A stretch of DNA of 50,894 nt, taken from the NCBI RefSeq assembly GCF_001418135.1, contig NZ_LIPQ01000029.1, positions 1-50,894 of the forward strand. The letters are read 5' to 3'. Positions 25,752-34,401 of this stretch are shown here, in pieces. Every line of letters begins with the position of its first letter. The stretch's first letter is position 1. This stretch comes from Streptomyces aureus. GTDB lineage: Bacteria; Actinomycetota; Actinomycetes; Streptomycetales; Streptomycetaceae. Under the pieces are notes generated by a model that saw nothing but the letters and a program-made list of their open reading frames with translations, was not told where the DNA came from and ran no database searches. The translations under genes were made by a program, and so were the position numbers.

Positions 25752-27548
25752 TCAGGCCCGGTAGATCGCCTCGATCTCGTCCGCGAAGTCCTTCGCCACC
25801 ACGTTCCGCTTCAGCTTCAGGGACGGGGTGATGTGGCCCGCCTCCTCCGTGAACTGCGCCGGGAGGATGCGGAACTTGCGGACCGACTCCGCCTTGGAGA
25901 CCGCCGCGTTGCCGTCGTCGATCGCGCGCTGGACCTCCGCCACCAGGTCCGAGTCGTCCCGGAGGGTGGCCGCCGTCGAGCCCGCCGGCTTGCCGTGCTC
26001 CGAGGCCCAGCGGCCCAGGAACTCCTCGTCGATCGTGACCAGCGCGCCCACGAACGGGCGGCCGTCGCCGACCACCATGCACTCCGCGACCAGCGCGTGC
26101 GCCCGGATCCGGTCCTCGATGACCGCCGGGGCGACGTTCTTGCCGCCCGCCGTCACCAGGATCTCCTTCTTCCGTCCGGTGATCGCGAGGTAGCCGTCCT
26201 CGTCGAGGGTGCCGATGTCGCCCGTGTGGAACCAGCCGTCCGCCAGCGCCTCGGCCGTCGCCGCCTCGTTGTTCCAGTACCGCGAGAAGACGTGCTCGCC
26301 GTGCAGCAGCACCTCGCCGTCGTCGGCGATCCGCACCACCGAACCCGGCAGCGGCTGACCGACCGTGCCGATCTTCTGCCGGTCCCAGGGGTTGAACGCC
26401 GTCGCCGCGCACGACTCCGTCAGGCCGTAGCCCTCCAGGACCGTGAAGCCGATGCCGCGGAAGAAGTGACCCAGCCGCTCACCCAGCGGCGCACCGCCCG
26501 AGATCGCGTACTCGCCGCGGCCGCCGAGCACCGCCCGCAGCTTGCTGAAGACCAGCTTGTCGAAGATCTTGTGCTTCAGCCTGAGGCCGAAGGACGGGCC
26601 CTGCGGGGTGCTCAGCGCCCTGCTGTACGCGATGGCCGTGTGCGCGGCCTTGTCGAAGATCTTGCCCTTGCCGTCGGCCTGGGCCTTGGCCCGCGCCGAG
26701 TTGTAGACCTTCTCGAAGACCCGGGGCACGCCCAGGATCAGCGTCGGCCGGAACGAGGCCAGCTCGTCCGTGAGGTTCTTGATGTCGGGGACGCAGCCGA
26801 GCCGGATCGGCGCCATCACGGACGCGACCTCGACGAGCCGCCCGAAGACGTGCGCGGCCGGCAGGAACAGCAGCACCGAACACTCGCCGGTACGGAAGAG
26901 CGGCTTCAGCCGCTCCACCACGTTGCCGCACTCGGCGAAGAAGGCCCGGTGGGTCAGGACGCAGCCCTTGGGGCGGCCCGTCGTTCCCGAGGTGTAGACG
27001 ATCGTCGCCGGGTCGTCCGCGTTCGCCGCCGACATGCGCGCGTCGAGCAGCTCGTCGGACACGTCCAGGCCGGTCCCGGTCAGCTGCGCGACCGCGTCGT
27101 CGTCGATCTGCCAGATGCCCTTCAGCTCCGGCAGGTTCTCCTGGACCGACACCACCGCCTCCTGGTGGGCCGCGCTCTCGACGATCACCAGGGTCGCGCC
27201 CGAGTCGCCGAGGATCCACTGGATCTGCTCCGGCGAGCTCGTCTCGTACACGGGGACGGTCACGCCGCCCGCGCTCCAGATCGCGAAGTCGAGGAGCACC
27301 CACTCGTAGCGCGTGCGGGAGAGCAGCGCGACCCGATCGCCCGGCTCGACACCGGCCGCGATCAGACCCTTGGCCGCCTCGCGGACCTCCGCGAGGAACT
27401 GCGTCGCGGTCACGTCCGTCCACACGCCGTCGACCTTGCGGCCCATGACGGCGACGTCTGGGTGCTGGGAGGCGTTGCGGCGGATGAGATCCGTCAGGTT
27501 GCCGTCCGCGGGGACCTCGTACAGGGCCGGAAGGCTGAACTCGCGCAA
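25752..27548 (-). CDS. Long-chain fatty-acid-CoA ligase (FadD15-like)
   Basis: AMP-forming acyl-CoA synthetase (598 aa) that activates fatty acids via acyl-adenylate. Motifs: the P-loop-like TIVYTSGTTGRPKG, the GYGLTESCAATAFN adenine-binding segment, the W..TGD motif as DGWFHTGDIGTLDEDGYLAITGRKKE, and the C-terminal lid with ITPSLKLKRNVV containing the catalytic Lys. The start is TTG 27548 (LREFSLPALYEVP), supported by GAGGAG 8 nt upstream and family alignment; no ATG/GTG fits as well. The similarity to mycobacterial FadD15 is from recall. It sits next to mannolipid genes but is transcribed convergently to them. Confidence 0.93.
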   Translation of the reverse strand: MREFSLPALYEVPADGNLTDLIRRNASQHPDVAVMGRKVDGVWTDVTATQFLAEVREAAKGLIAAGVEPGDRVALLSRTRYEWVLLDFAIWSAGGVTVPVYETSSPEQIQWILGDSGATLVIVESAAHQEAVVSVQENLPELKGIWQIDDDAVAQLTGTGLDVSDELLDARMSAANADDPATIVYTSGTTGRPKGCVLTHRAFFAECGNVVERLKPLFRTGECSVLLFLPAAHVFGRLVEVASVMAPIRLGCVPDIKNLTDELASFRPTLILGVPRVFEKVYNSARAKAQADGKGKIFDKAAHTAIAYSRALSTPQGPSFGLRLKHKIFDKLVFSKLRAVLGGRGEYAISGGAPLGERLGHFFRGIGFTVLEGYGLTESCAATAFNPWDRQKIGTVGQPLPGSVVRIADDGEVLLHGEHVFSRYWNNEAATAEALADGWFHTGDIGTLDEDGYLAITGRKKEILVTAGGKNVAPAVIEDRIRAHALVAECMVVGDGRPFVGALVTIDEEFLGRWASEHGKPAGSTAATLRDDSDLVAEVQRAIDDGNAAVSKAESVRKFRILPAQFTEEAGHITPSLKLKRNVVAKDFADEIEAIYRA

Positions 27549-27803
27549 GACTGCTGCTCCTCATCGGGCGCCGGCGCCACGGCTCTGTGTGATGCACCGG
27601 TGAAGTCCAAGAACTGGCAGGTGCTCCGTGGGGGAGAGCACGACTGGACTGCCCGGACGTTACCCATCAGTACATGGTTCCGGATAGGGGGTTCCGGCCA
27701 GATGTTCCGTGCGTCACACATGTGTGGCGGTGCTCTGCGCACAGTAATCCACAGCTTTCCAGACTCGGAAGTAACCGCAGGTGACACCCCCTAAGGTGGG
27801 CCC
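27549..27803. promoter_or_regulatory. Divergent promoter region, acyl-CoA synthetase / phosphoesterase
   Basis: 255 bp without a gene. It contains a perfect 12-bp palindrome CACACATGTGTG (27715-27726) and TAAGGT (27792-27797), a probable -10 box 6 nt before the phosphoesterase ATG. Confidence 0.5.
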
Positions 27804-28571
27804 ATGCGAGTCCATGTGGTCAGTGACGTGCACGGCAACGCCGGAGACCTCGCCAGGGCGGGGGACGGGGCCGACGCCCTGATATGCCTGGGGGACCTGG
27901 TCCTCTTCCTCGACTACGCCGACCACAGCCGCGGGATCTTCCCCGAGCTGTTCGGCGTCGAGAACGCCGACCGGCTGGTCGAGCTGCGCACCGCCCGCCG
28001 CTTCGACGAGGCCCGTGACCTGGGGCGTCGCCTCTGGGCCGAGCTCGACGTCGACCGCGAGACCGCGATCGAGGGCGCGGTCCGCCGCCAGTACGCCGAA
28101 CTCTTCGCCGCCTTCCCCACCCCCACGTACGCCACCTACGGCAACGTCGACATCCCCCGCTTCTGGCCCGAGTTCGCCCGGCCCGGGACGACCGTCCTCG
28201 ACGGCGAGCGGGTCGAGGTCGGCGGCCTCGTCTTCGGCTTCGTCGGCGGTGGCCTGCGCACCCCGATGCGCACGCCGTACGAGATCTCCGACGAGGAGTA
28301 CGCGGCGAAGGTCGAGGCCCTCGGCGACGTCGACGTCCTCTGCTCCCACATCCCGCCCGACGTGCCGGACCTGACGTACGACACCGTCGCCCGGCGCTTC
28401 GAGCGCGGCAGCCGGGCCCTCCTCGACGCCATCCGGCGCACCCGGCCCCGCTACGCCCTCTTCGGCCACGTCCACCAGCCGCTGGCCCGGCGGATGCGGA
28501 TCGCGTCGACCGAGTGCGTCAACGTCGGCCACTTCGCCTCGACGGGCAGACCCTTCGCCCTGGAGTGGTGA
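27804..28571 (+). CDS. Calcineurin-like metallophosphoesterase
   Basis: 255-aa cytoplasmic metal-dependent phosphoesterase. The five metal-site blocks are in order: DVHGN (residues 8-12), GDLV, GNVD, SHIPP and GHVHQP. It could hydrolyse cyclic nucleotides or phosphoesters; the substrate is not predictable. There is no Shine-Dalgarno, and the -10-like TAAGGT ends 6 nt before the ATG, so it is a strong leaderless candidate. It precedes the START-like and ATPase genes in the same direction. Confidence 0.9.
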   Translation: MRVHVVSDVHGNAGDLARAGDGADALICLGDLVLFLDYADHSRGIFPELFGVENADRLVELRTARRFDEARDLGRRLWAELDVDRETAIEGAVRRQYAELFAAFPTPTYATYGNVDIPRFWPEFARPGTTVLDGERVEVGGLVFGFVGGGLRTPMRTPYEISDEEYAAKVEALGDVDVLCSHIPPDVPDLTYDTVARRFERGSRALLDAIRRTRPRYALFGHVHQPLARRMRIASTECVNVGHFASTGRPFALEW

Positions 28572-28661
28572 CGGGCCCCGCGTCGCAGCGCGATAGCCTT
28601 CCGTCGGCACGTCTGTGCCCCTTTGACTTCCGCCGGACCGCACAGTGGAGGAGCCACCACG

Positions 28662-29105
28662 ATGGCCGAACACACCAGCTCGAGCATCACCATCGAGGCG
28701 GCACCGGCCGACGTCATGGGCGTGATCGCCGACTTCGCCCGCTACCCCGAGTGGACGGGCGAGGTGAAGGAGGCCGAGGTCCTGGAGACCGACGAGGCCG
28801 GCCGCGCCGAGAAGGTGCGGCTGCTTCTCGACGCCGGCGCGATCAAGGACGACCACACCCTCGCGTACACGTGGACCGGCGGCGACGAGGTCAGCTGGAC
28901 GCTGGTCAAGTCCCAGATGCTGCGGTCGCTCGACGGGTCGTACCGGCTGGCGGCGGTGGGCGGCGGTGACCGGACGGAGGTCACGTACCAGCTGACGGTC
29001 GACGTGAAGATCCCGATGCTCGGCATGATCAAGCGCAAGGCCGAGAAGGTCATCATCGACCGGGCGCTGGCGGGCCTGAAGAAGCGCGTCGAATCCGGCG
29101 TGTGA
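28662..29105 (+). CDS. SRPBCC (START-like / polyketide cyclase-type) protein
   Basis: 147-aa single-domain protein of the SRPBCC superfamily: N-terminal SSITIEAAPADVMGVIADFARYPEW, a common opening for this fold, beta strands through VTYQLTVDVKIP, and a C-terminal helix (IIDRALAGLKKRVE) covering a hydrophobic pocket. Such proteins bind lipids or aromatic compounds. Ligand unknown. ATG 28662 with strong GGAGGAG upstream. Confidence 0.87.
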   Translation: MAEHTSSSITIEAAPADVMGVIADFARYPEWTGEVKEAEVLETDEAGRAEKVRLLLDAGAIKDDHTLAYTWTGGDEVSWTLVKSQMLRSLDGSYRLAAVGGGDRTEVTYQLTVDVKIPMLGMIKRKAEKVIIDRALAGLKKRVESGV

Positions 29106-29171
29106 GCCCCGGAGGGGGACGGTCACGTCCTCCCGTACGAGCGCCGGGAGGGCGCGGGTAACGTCCTCCGC

Positions 29172-30323
29172 ATGCGGATCATCCTTGTCACCGGGTCCGG
29201 CGGCGCCGGTCGCACCACCGTCGCCGCCGCGACCGCCCTCGCCGAGGCGCGGGCGGGCCGCCGGGTCCTGCTCGTCACCGAGGACGCCGATCCGCTCCTG
29301 GGCGGCGACGGCGGCGAGGGCCTCCGTGTCCTGCGCCCCGAGCCGGCCGGTGACTTCCGCCGGGAGTTCCTCGCCCTCCAGGCCCGCTCCTCCGCCGCCC
29401 TCGACCTGCTGGGCGCCGCGCCCTTCGAGGACGCCGAACTCACCGAACTCCCCGGCAGCCGCCAGTTCGCCCTGCTGCGCGCCCTGCGCGACGCCGCCGA
29501 GGGCGGCCACGACCTCGCCGTCGTCGATCTGCCGCCGCTCGCCGAGGCCCTCGCCCTCCTCGCCCTGCCCGAGCAGCTCCGCCGCTATCTGCGCCGCCTC
29601 CTGCCGCGGGAACGGCAGGCCGCCCGCGCCCTGCGCCCGATGCTCGCCCAGCTCGCCGGCGTCCCGATGCCCGCGCAGTGGCTGTACGAGACCACCGGGC
29701 GCTGGGAGGAGGAGCTGGCCGCCGTCCAGACCGTCGTCGACGCCCCCACCACCAGCGTCCGGCTGGTCCTCGAACCCGGCCCCGCCGCCGTCCGCGCCCT
29801 GCGCACCGCCCGGCTCGGCCTCGCCCTCCAGCGCCTCGCCCTCGACTCCGTCGTCGCCAACCGGCTGCTGCCCGCCGACTCCGAGGACCCCTGGCTCGCC
29901 GGACTCACCACCCAGCAGCACCGGCACCTCGCGGAGCTCCGTACCGCCTCCGGCCTCGCCGGCGCCGTCGACGAGCTGCCGCACCTCGGCCGGGACCCCC
30001 GCGGCCCCGAGGACCTCGTGCTGCTCGCGCCCGCCCGGCGCCCGGCGGCCGTCCCCGATCCCGTACCGGCGTGGTCCGTCGAGGACCGCCGGGAGGAGGA
30101 CGGCGTCCTGGTGTGGCACATCGGCCTCCCCGGCGCCGTCAAGGAGGATCTGTCCCTCGTCCGCAGGGGTGACGAACTGCTTCTGACCGTCGGCGCCTTC
30201 CGCCGCAACGTGCCCCTGCCGGCCGCCCTGCGGCGCTGCACCGTCACCGGCGCGGGCCTCGTCGAGGGGGACCTCCGGGTGCGCTTCACCCCCGACCCCG
30301 GACTCTGGCCCCGCACCCCCTGA
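29172..30323 (+). CDS. ArsA/GET3-like ATPase with degenerate P-loop and HSP20-like C-terminus
   Basis: 383-aa protein built like ArsA/Get3 ATPases: N-terminal deviant Walker A region, LLVTEDADP (where ArsA has the Walker-B-side DTDPA), a helical middle part, and a C-terminal HSP20-like beta domain (about 320-383, LSLVRRGDELLLTVGAFRR) found in bacterial ArsA homologues. The Walker A is GSGGAGRTT (residues 8-16) instead of GKGGxGKTT: the signature lysine is S9 and the catalytic lysine is R14. ATP hydrolysis is therefore doubtful. It could be a non-catalytic chaperone or use an alternative mechanism. Close to glkA and the DUF5304 gene, in the same direction. Confidence 0.83.
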   Translation: MRIILVTGSGGAGRTTVAAATALAEARAGRRVLLVTEDADPLLGGDGGEGLRVLRPEPAGDFRREFLALQARSSAALDLLGAAPFEDAELTELPGSRQFALLRALRDAAEGGHDLAVVDLPPLAEALALLALPEQLRRYLRRLLPRERQAARALRPMLAQLAGVPMPAQWLYETTGRWEEELAAVQTVVDAPTTSVRLVLEPGPAAVRALRTARLGLALQRLALDSVVANRLLPADSEDPWLAGLTTQQHRHLAELRTASGLAGAVDELPHLGRDPRGPEDLVLLAPARRPAAVPDPVPAWSVEDRREEDGVLVWHIGLPGAVKEDLSLVRRGDELLLTVGAFRRNVPLPAALRRCTVTGAGLVEGDLRVRFTPDPGLWPRTP

Positions 30324-30366
30324 GGGGGCGTGTACCGTCGAAGTACCAGCCAGTGAGGAGTACGCC

Positions 30367-30864
30367 ATGAGCGATTCGGACGCCTGGGCCAAGGCGTGCG
30401 CCGAGGACCTGGAGGCGGAGAAGGCCCGCCGCCGGGCGCAGCACGGGGCGGAGACCGGATCCGCCGCCGACGAGTTCCGCAAGCTCTTCGAGGCCGTCGC
30501 CGGCAAGGTCTCCGGGGGCCTCGGGAACCCGCTGCTCGCGGGCCAGGCCGCGCAGACCGTGCAGCAGCTCGTCAACCAGGCGAAGGCGGTCGTCGAGCCC
30601 GTCATCGAGCGCAACCCGCAGGTCTTCGACCACCTCGCCGCCGCCGGGAACGAACTGCTCGCCGCCTACCGCTCCGCCGTCGAGTCCCACGAGACCCGGT
30701 GGACGCGCGACGAGAAGGTGACCCCCGACGACCCGCGCGACCCCCGCCGGGACGCGGACGGGCAGGGTGACAAGGCGGACAAGGGCACCGACGGGGACGC
30801 CGATGCCCGCGACCCCAAGGACGACGAGGGGCCCGGAACCGGCCAGCACATCGACCTCGACTGA
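30367..30864 (+). CDS. DUF5304 protein upstream of glkA (SCO2127-like)
   Basis: 165-aa soluble, highly charged protein: helical N-terminal part (DAWAKACAEDLEAEKARRRAQ and FRKLFEAVAGKVSGGLGNPLL) and an acidic, disordered tail after about residue 115. It occupies the position of S. coelicolor SCO2127, whose product has been linked to glucose (carbon catabolite) effects together with glucokinase; that is literature recall, and the assignment rests on gene order. ATG with GAGGAG upstream. 66 bp to glkA. Confidence 0.78.
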   Translation: MSDSDAWAKACAEDLEAEKARRRAQHGAETGSAADEFRKLFEAVAGKVSGGLGNPLLAGQAAQTVQQLVNQAKAVVEPVIERNPQVFDHLAAAGNELLAAYRSAVESHETRWTRDEKVTPDDPRDPRRDADGQGDKADKGTDGDADARDPKDDEGPGTGQHIDLD

Positions 30865-30887
30865 TCGGGACGGCCGTCCCCCTCGGG

Positions 30888-30893
30888 TACGGT
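30888..30893 (+). promoter_or_regulatory. Possible glkA -10 box
   Basis: TACGGT 37 bp before the glkA ATG would give a short leader containing the GAGGGA Shine-Dalgarno, allowing expression separate from the upstream gene. Confidence 0.4.
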
Positions 30894-30930
30894 GGGCCTT
30901 AGCGGGGCTCGACCGAAAACTGAGGGACAC

Positions 30931-31872
30931 ATGGGACTCACCATCGGCGTCGACATCGGCGGCACGAAGATCGCGGCTGGCGTGGTCGACGAGGAGGGCA
31001 ACATCCTCGACACGCACAAGGTGCCCACCCCGCCGACCCCCGAAGGCATCGTCGACGCGATCTGCGCGGCCGTGTCCGAGGCCGGCAAGGGCCACACGAT
31101 CGAGGCCGTCGGCATCGGTGCCGCGGGCTACGTCGACGACAAGCGTGCCACCGTCCTCTTCGCGCCGAACATCGACTGGCGGCACGAGCCGCTCAAGGAC
31201 AAGGTCGAGCAGCGGGTAGGCCTGCCCGTCGTCGTCGAGAACGACGCCAACGCGGCCGCCTGGGGCGAGTACAGGTTCGGCGCCGGCCAGGGCCACGAGG
31301 ACGTCATCTGCATCACCCTCGGCACCGGCCTCGGCGGCGGCATCATCATCGGCAACAAGCTGCGCCGCGGACGCTTCGGCGTGGCCGCCGAGTTCGGCCA
31401 CATCCGGGTCGTCCCGGACGGTCTGCTGTGCGGCTGCGGCAGCCAGGGCTGCTGGGAGCAGTACGCCTCCGGGCGCGCGCTCGTCCGCTACGCCAAGCAG
31501 CGCGCCAACGCCACCCCCGAGCGGGCCCAGGTCCTCCTCGGGCTCGGCGACGGCACCCCCGAGGGCATCGAGGGCCGGCACGTCAGCCAGGCCGCCCGCG
31601 CCGGCGACCCGGTCGCCGTCGACTCCTTCCGTGAACTGGCCCGCTGGGCCGGTGCCGGCCTCGCGGACCTGGCCTCGCTGTTCGACCCCTCGGCGTTCAT
31701 CGTCGGCGGCGGCGTCTCGGACGAGGGCGATCTCGTCCTCGACCCGATCCGGAAGTCCTTCCGGCGCTGGCTGATCGGCGGCCAGTGGCGCCCGCACGCG
31801 CAGGTCCTCGCGGCCCAGCTCGGCAACAAGGCCGGTCTGGTCGGCGCGGCGGACCTCGCCCGCCAGGGCTGA
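30931..31872 (+). CDS. glkA: ROK-family glucokinase GlkA
   Basis: ATP-dependent glucokinase (313 aa) of the ROK family, which phosphorylates glucose and in Streptomyces is required for carbon catabolite repression. Features: phosphate loop DIGGTK (residues 8-13), the NDANAAAWGE catalytic-Asp segment, LGTGLGGG, and the ROK zinc motif GLLCGCGSQGCWEQYASG with EFGHI. ATG 30931 with GAGGGA upstream. A long hairpin follows. Confidence 0.96.
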   Translation: MGLTIGVDIGGTKIAAGVVDEEGNILDTHKVPTPPTPEGIVDAICAAVSEAGKGHTIEAVGIGAAGYVDDKRATVLFAPNIDWRHEPLKDKVEQRVGLPVVVENDANAAAWGEYRFGAGQGHEDVICITLGTGLGGGIIIGNKLRRGRFGVAAEFGHIRVVPDGLLCGCGSQGCWEQYASGRALVRYAKQRANATPERAQVLLGLGDGTPEGIEGRHVSQAARAGDPVAVDSFRELARWAGAGLADLASLFDPSAFIVGGGVSDEGDLVLDPIRKSFRRWLIGGQWRPHAQVLAAQLGNKAGLVGAADLARQG

Positions 31873-31882
31873 GCGGTCCCTC

Positions 31883-31934
31883 GTACGACAACCGCCCGTC
31901 GCGTCCCTGTGGACGTGGCGGGCGGTTGTCGTAC
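31883..31934 (+). terminator. Long hairpin after glkA
   Basis: 16-bp perfect outer stem (31883-31898 with 31919-31934) with an inner CGTCC/GGACG stem. The distal end runs into the TACGTT hexamer (31932-31937) of the next gene, so termination and promoter signals overlap. Confidence 0.85.
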
Positions 31935-31944
31935 GTTACGTGTC

Positions 31945-32691
31945 ATGGCGATCAGTGAGCTGCCCAACTCCCGCACCGAGGAGGACGGTTCGGCCGTCCT
32001 CCGGGTCCTGAGCTACAACGTCCGCTCGATGCGCGACGACGAGGACGCCCTCGCCCGGGTCATCCGGGCCTGCGACCCGGACCTCGTCTTCGTCCAGGAG
32101 GCCCCGCGCTTCTTCCGCTGGCGCAAACACGCCGCCCGGCTCGCCGCCAAGAGCGAGCTCGTCATGCTGAGCGGCGGCGCGACCGCGGCGGGACCGATGC
32201 TGCTCTGCTCCCTGCGGGCCACCGTGGAACGCACCGAGGACGTGCTGCTGCCGCTGACCCCGGGCCTGCACCGGCGCGGTCTCGCGACCGCCGTCGTCCG
32301 CTTCGCCGGGGCCCGGGTCGGCCTCATCAGCTGCCATCTGAGCCTGCGGAAGGACGAGCGGTACGCCCAGGCCGGGATAATCCTCGACCGGGTCGCCGCC
32401 CTGGGGACCCCGTACACCCTGGTCGCCGGCGACCTCAACGAACGGCCCGACGGGCCCGCCTTCCGGCGGCTGGCGAAGGAACTCCAGGACGGCTGGGAGG
32501 CCAGCCCCTGGGGAGGGGCGAACACCTCGACCCCCGCTGATCCGCACCAGCGGATCGACGCGATCCTCGCCACCCGGGGCGTCGAGTTCCTCGGCTGCGG
32601 GGTACCGACGGACCTCGACCCGGCGGATCTGCGGGCCGCCACCGATCACCTTCCGGTACTGGCGGCGGTGCGGGTGCCCGCGGCGCCCTGA
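31945..32691 (+). CDS. Endonuclease/exonuclease/phosphatase-family protein
   Basis: 248-aa protein of the EEP (DNase I-like) superfamily. The Mg-dependent active-site blocks are LSYNVRS (Asn), VFVQEAP (metal-binding Glu), ISCHLS (His), VAGDLNERPDG (Asp-Asn) and a final ATDHLPV (Asp-His). It may be a nuclease or a phosphodiesterase; no signal peptide is seen. TACGTT (31932-31937) ends 7 nt before the ATG and there is no Shine-Dalgarno, so it is probably leaderless. Confidence 0.9.
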   Translation: MAISELPNSRTEEDGSAVLRVLSYNVRSMRDDEDALARVIRACDPDLVFVQEAPRFFRWRKHAARLAAKSELVMLSGGATAAGPMLLCSLRATVERTEDVLLPLTPGLHRRGLATAVVRFAGARVGLISCHLSLRKDERYAQAGIILDRVAALGTPYTLVAGDLNERPDGPAFRRLAKELQDGWEASPWGGANTSTPADPHQRIDAILATRGVEFLGCGVPTDLDPADLRAATDHLPVLAAVRVPAAP

Positions 32692-32702
32692 GGTCCGCCC
32701 CG

Positions 32703-32735
32703 CCGTCGGCCGGGGAGCAGCTCACCGGCCGACGG
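32703..32735. terminator. Bidirectional hairpin terminator
   Basis: 11-bp stem (32703-32713 with 32725-32735) between convergent genes. Confidence 0.75.
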
Positions 32736-32757
32736 ACGGAGTCCGGCATCAGGACGG

Positions 32758-33441
32758 TCAGACGACCGCGCCGCGGCCCGGGTCGTCGAAGCCGTCGTCA
32801 TCGTCGTCGTGCTTCATACGGCCCACGAGGGTCGCGAAGCCGCCGAGGAAGCCGCCGATGCAGAGCGTGGTCAGCCACCAGGTCATGTCCCAGCTGAGCA
32901 GCACGGCCACCAGCATCAGCACCGGCCCGCCGACCACGGCCAGCCAGGCGAACTTGGTCGTCACGTCCGCCTCGGGCAGCGGCGGCGGCTCCGGCGGTAC
33001 GAAGTGGCCCTCGTCGGAGCCGCCGGGCGCGTCGTCCGGTTCCGCGGGGGAGTAGTCGCGGGGGCCGGCCGGGCGAACGCCGGGCGCGAAGACGACGGAG
33101 CTGCCGAGCGCGGGGCGCTCGGGACCCGCCTCGGGCTCCTCCTCCGCCCCGGGCTCCTCGTCGGCCTCCGGCGGGGTCCCGCCGGTCGTCGGCCTCGGCT
33201 TCCAGGGCGTGCCCTTCCCGGCGGCCGGCGCCGGCTTCACCGGCCGGACCTCCCCGGCGTCCTCGTCCTCGTCGCCGTCGGTATCCGGCTCCGGGAGTGA
33301 CAGGTTCTCGACGGTCCGGTACGGCTTGGCCCCCGGCGGGTCCGCCGGCTCCTCGCCGTACCCCGCGACGATCGCGGCCCAGGCCGCCTCCTCGTCGATG
33401 GGCTGCGGCTCTCGCCCGCCGCCGTCCTGCTCCTCAGCCAC
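32758..33441 (-). CDS. Membrane protein with long acidic, proline-rich cytoplasmic domain
   Basis: 227-aa protein with no family I recognise. The first 160 residues are acidic and Pro/Glu-rich and likely disordered. Two transmembrane helices (about 165-182 and 187-205) follow, and the C-terminus is strikingly acidic (MKHDDDDDGFDDPGRG). GTG 33441 with AGGAG close upstream. Its start overlaps the end of the esterase gene by 8 nt, so the two are translationally coupled. Confidence 0.78.
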   Translation of the reverse strand: MAEEQDGGGREPQPIDEEAAWAAIVAGYGEEPADPPGAKPYRTVENLSLPEPDTDGDEDEDAGEVRPVKPAPAAGKGTPWKPRPTTGGTPPEADEEPGAEEEPEAGPERPALGSSVVFAPGVRPAGPRDYSPAEPDDAPGGSDEGHFVPPEPPPLPEADVTTKFAWLAVVGGPVLMLVAVLLSWDMTWWLTTLCIGGFLGGFATLVGRMKHDDDDDGFDDPGRGAVV

Positions 33442-34216
33442 CGCTCCTGCTCCCCTGTTCGTCGACCAGACCCGGCGCGAGACGCTCGACGAAGGCCAGG
33501 CTCTCGTCGAAGATCCGCTCCGCGTCATGGTCCAACGTCGCCACGTGGTAGCTCTGTTCCAGCAGGATCTCCTTGACGTCCGTCGAGGAGATCCGGGAGA
33601 GGATCCGGGCCGAGTCGGCGGGCGGTACGACGTGGTCCTGAGGGCTGTGGAGCAGTACCACCGGCTGCGTGACCTGCGGAAGCTCCGCGTCCACGGTCCG
33701 GAAGAACTGCCGCAGGGAGTGCGCGGCGTGCAGCGGCACCCGGTCGTAGCCGACCTCGGTGACGCCCTCCTTGGCGATGTCGCTGGCGATGCCCTTGTTC
33801 GACGGGACCAGGTGCCGGACGACCGGCAGCGCGTGCGCGGCCAGGCCGTGCACCTTGTTGGCCGGGTTGACCAGGACGATGCCCTTCACGGCGTCCCCGT
33901 GCCGGGCGGCGAGCCGCAGGGTCAGCGCCCCGCCCATGGAGAGGCCGAAGACGAAGACGGTCGCGCACCGCTCCACGAGCTCGCTCAGCGCCCGGTCGAC
34001 CTCGGCGTACCAGTCGTGCCAGGTGGTGAGCTGCATGTCCTGCCAGCGGGTGCCGTGCCCGGGCAGCAGCGGCAGTGACACCGTCAGACCGCGCGCGGCC
34101 AGATACTCGGCCCACGGGCGCAGCGACTGCGGGGAACCGGTGAATCCGTGACAGAGAAGGACGCCGACCTCTCCGCCTTCATGGCGGTACGGCTCGGCTC
34201 CGGGAAGGACCGGCAC
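33434..34216 (-). CDS. Alpha/beta hydrolase, carboxylesterase/monoacylglycerol-lipase type
   Basis: 260-aa serine hydrolase. Oxyanion-hole motif LCHGFTGSP, nucleophile elbow GLSMGG, acid in HSPQDHVVP and the catalytic His in SYHVATLDHD complete the triad; the layout matches Est30-type carboxylesterases. It would hydrolyse short- to medium-chain esters or monoacylglycerols. GTG 34216 with AGGAG 6 nt upstream. Upstream and divergent is an acyltransferase gene, suggesting a lipid-metabolism neighbourhood. Confidence 0.91.
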   Translation of the reverse strand: MPVLPGAEPYRHEGGEVGVLLCHGFTGSPQSLRPWAEYLAARGLTVSLPLLPGHGTRWQDMQLTTWHDWYAEVDRALSELVERCATVFVFGLSMGGALTLRLAARHGDAVKGIVLVNPANKVHGLAAHALPVVRHLVPSNKGIASDIAKEGVTEVGYDRVPLHAAHSLRQFFRTVDAELPQVTQPVVLLHSPQDHVVPPADSARILSRISSTDVKEILLEQSYHVATLDHDAERIFDESLAFVERLAPGLVDEQGSRSGG

Positions 34217-34401
34217 CGGGGTCTCCTGTTCGCTCGACTTCGCGTTCGCCTTCGGGTGCGCCCTGGGTGCGCCGAAGCGACGGAAAATGGGGAAGGACCT
34301 TCACGGTACGCGACCGGACCGACACCGACCAGGGCCGTAGCGGGGGCCGTACCCCGGTACGGGATAAAGTCGTCGCCACGGCACACGGAAGGCATGGCGA
34401 G

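Noticed and set aside
27714..30614. 966-aa open frame on the minus strand across glucokinase-upstream genes
   Set aside because: Overlaps three well-supported plus-strand genes and is of shadow composition.
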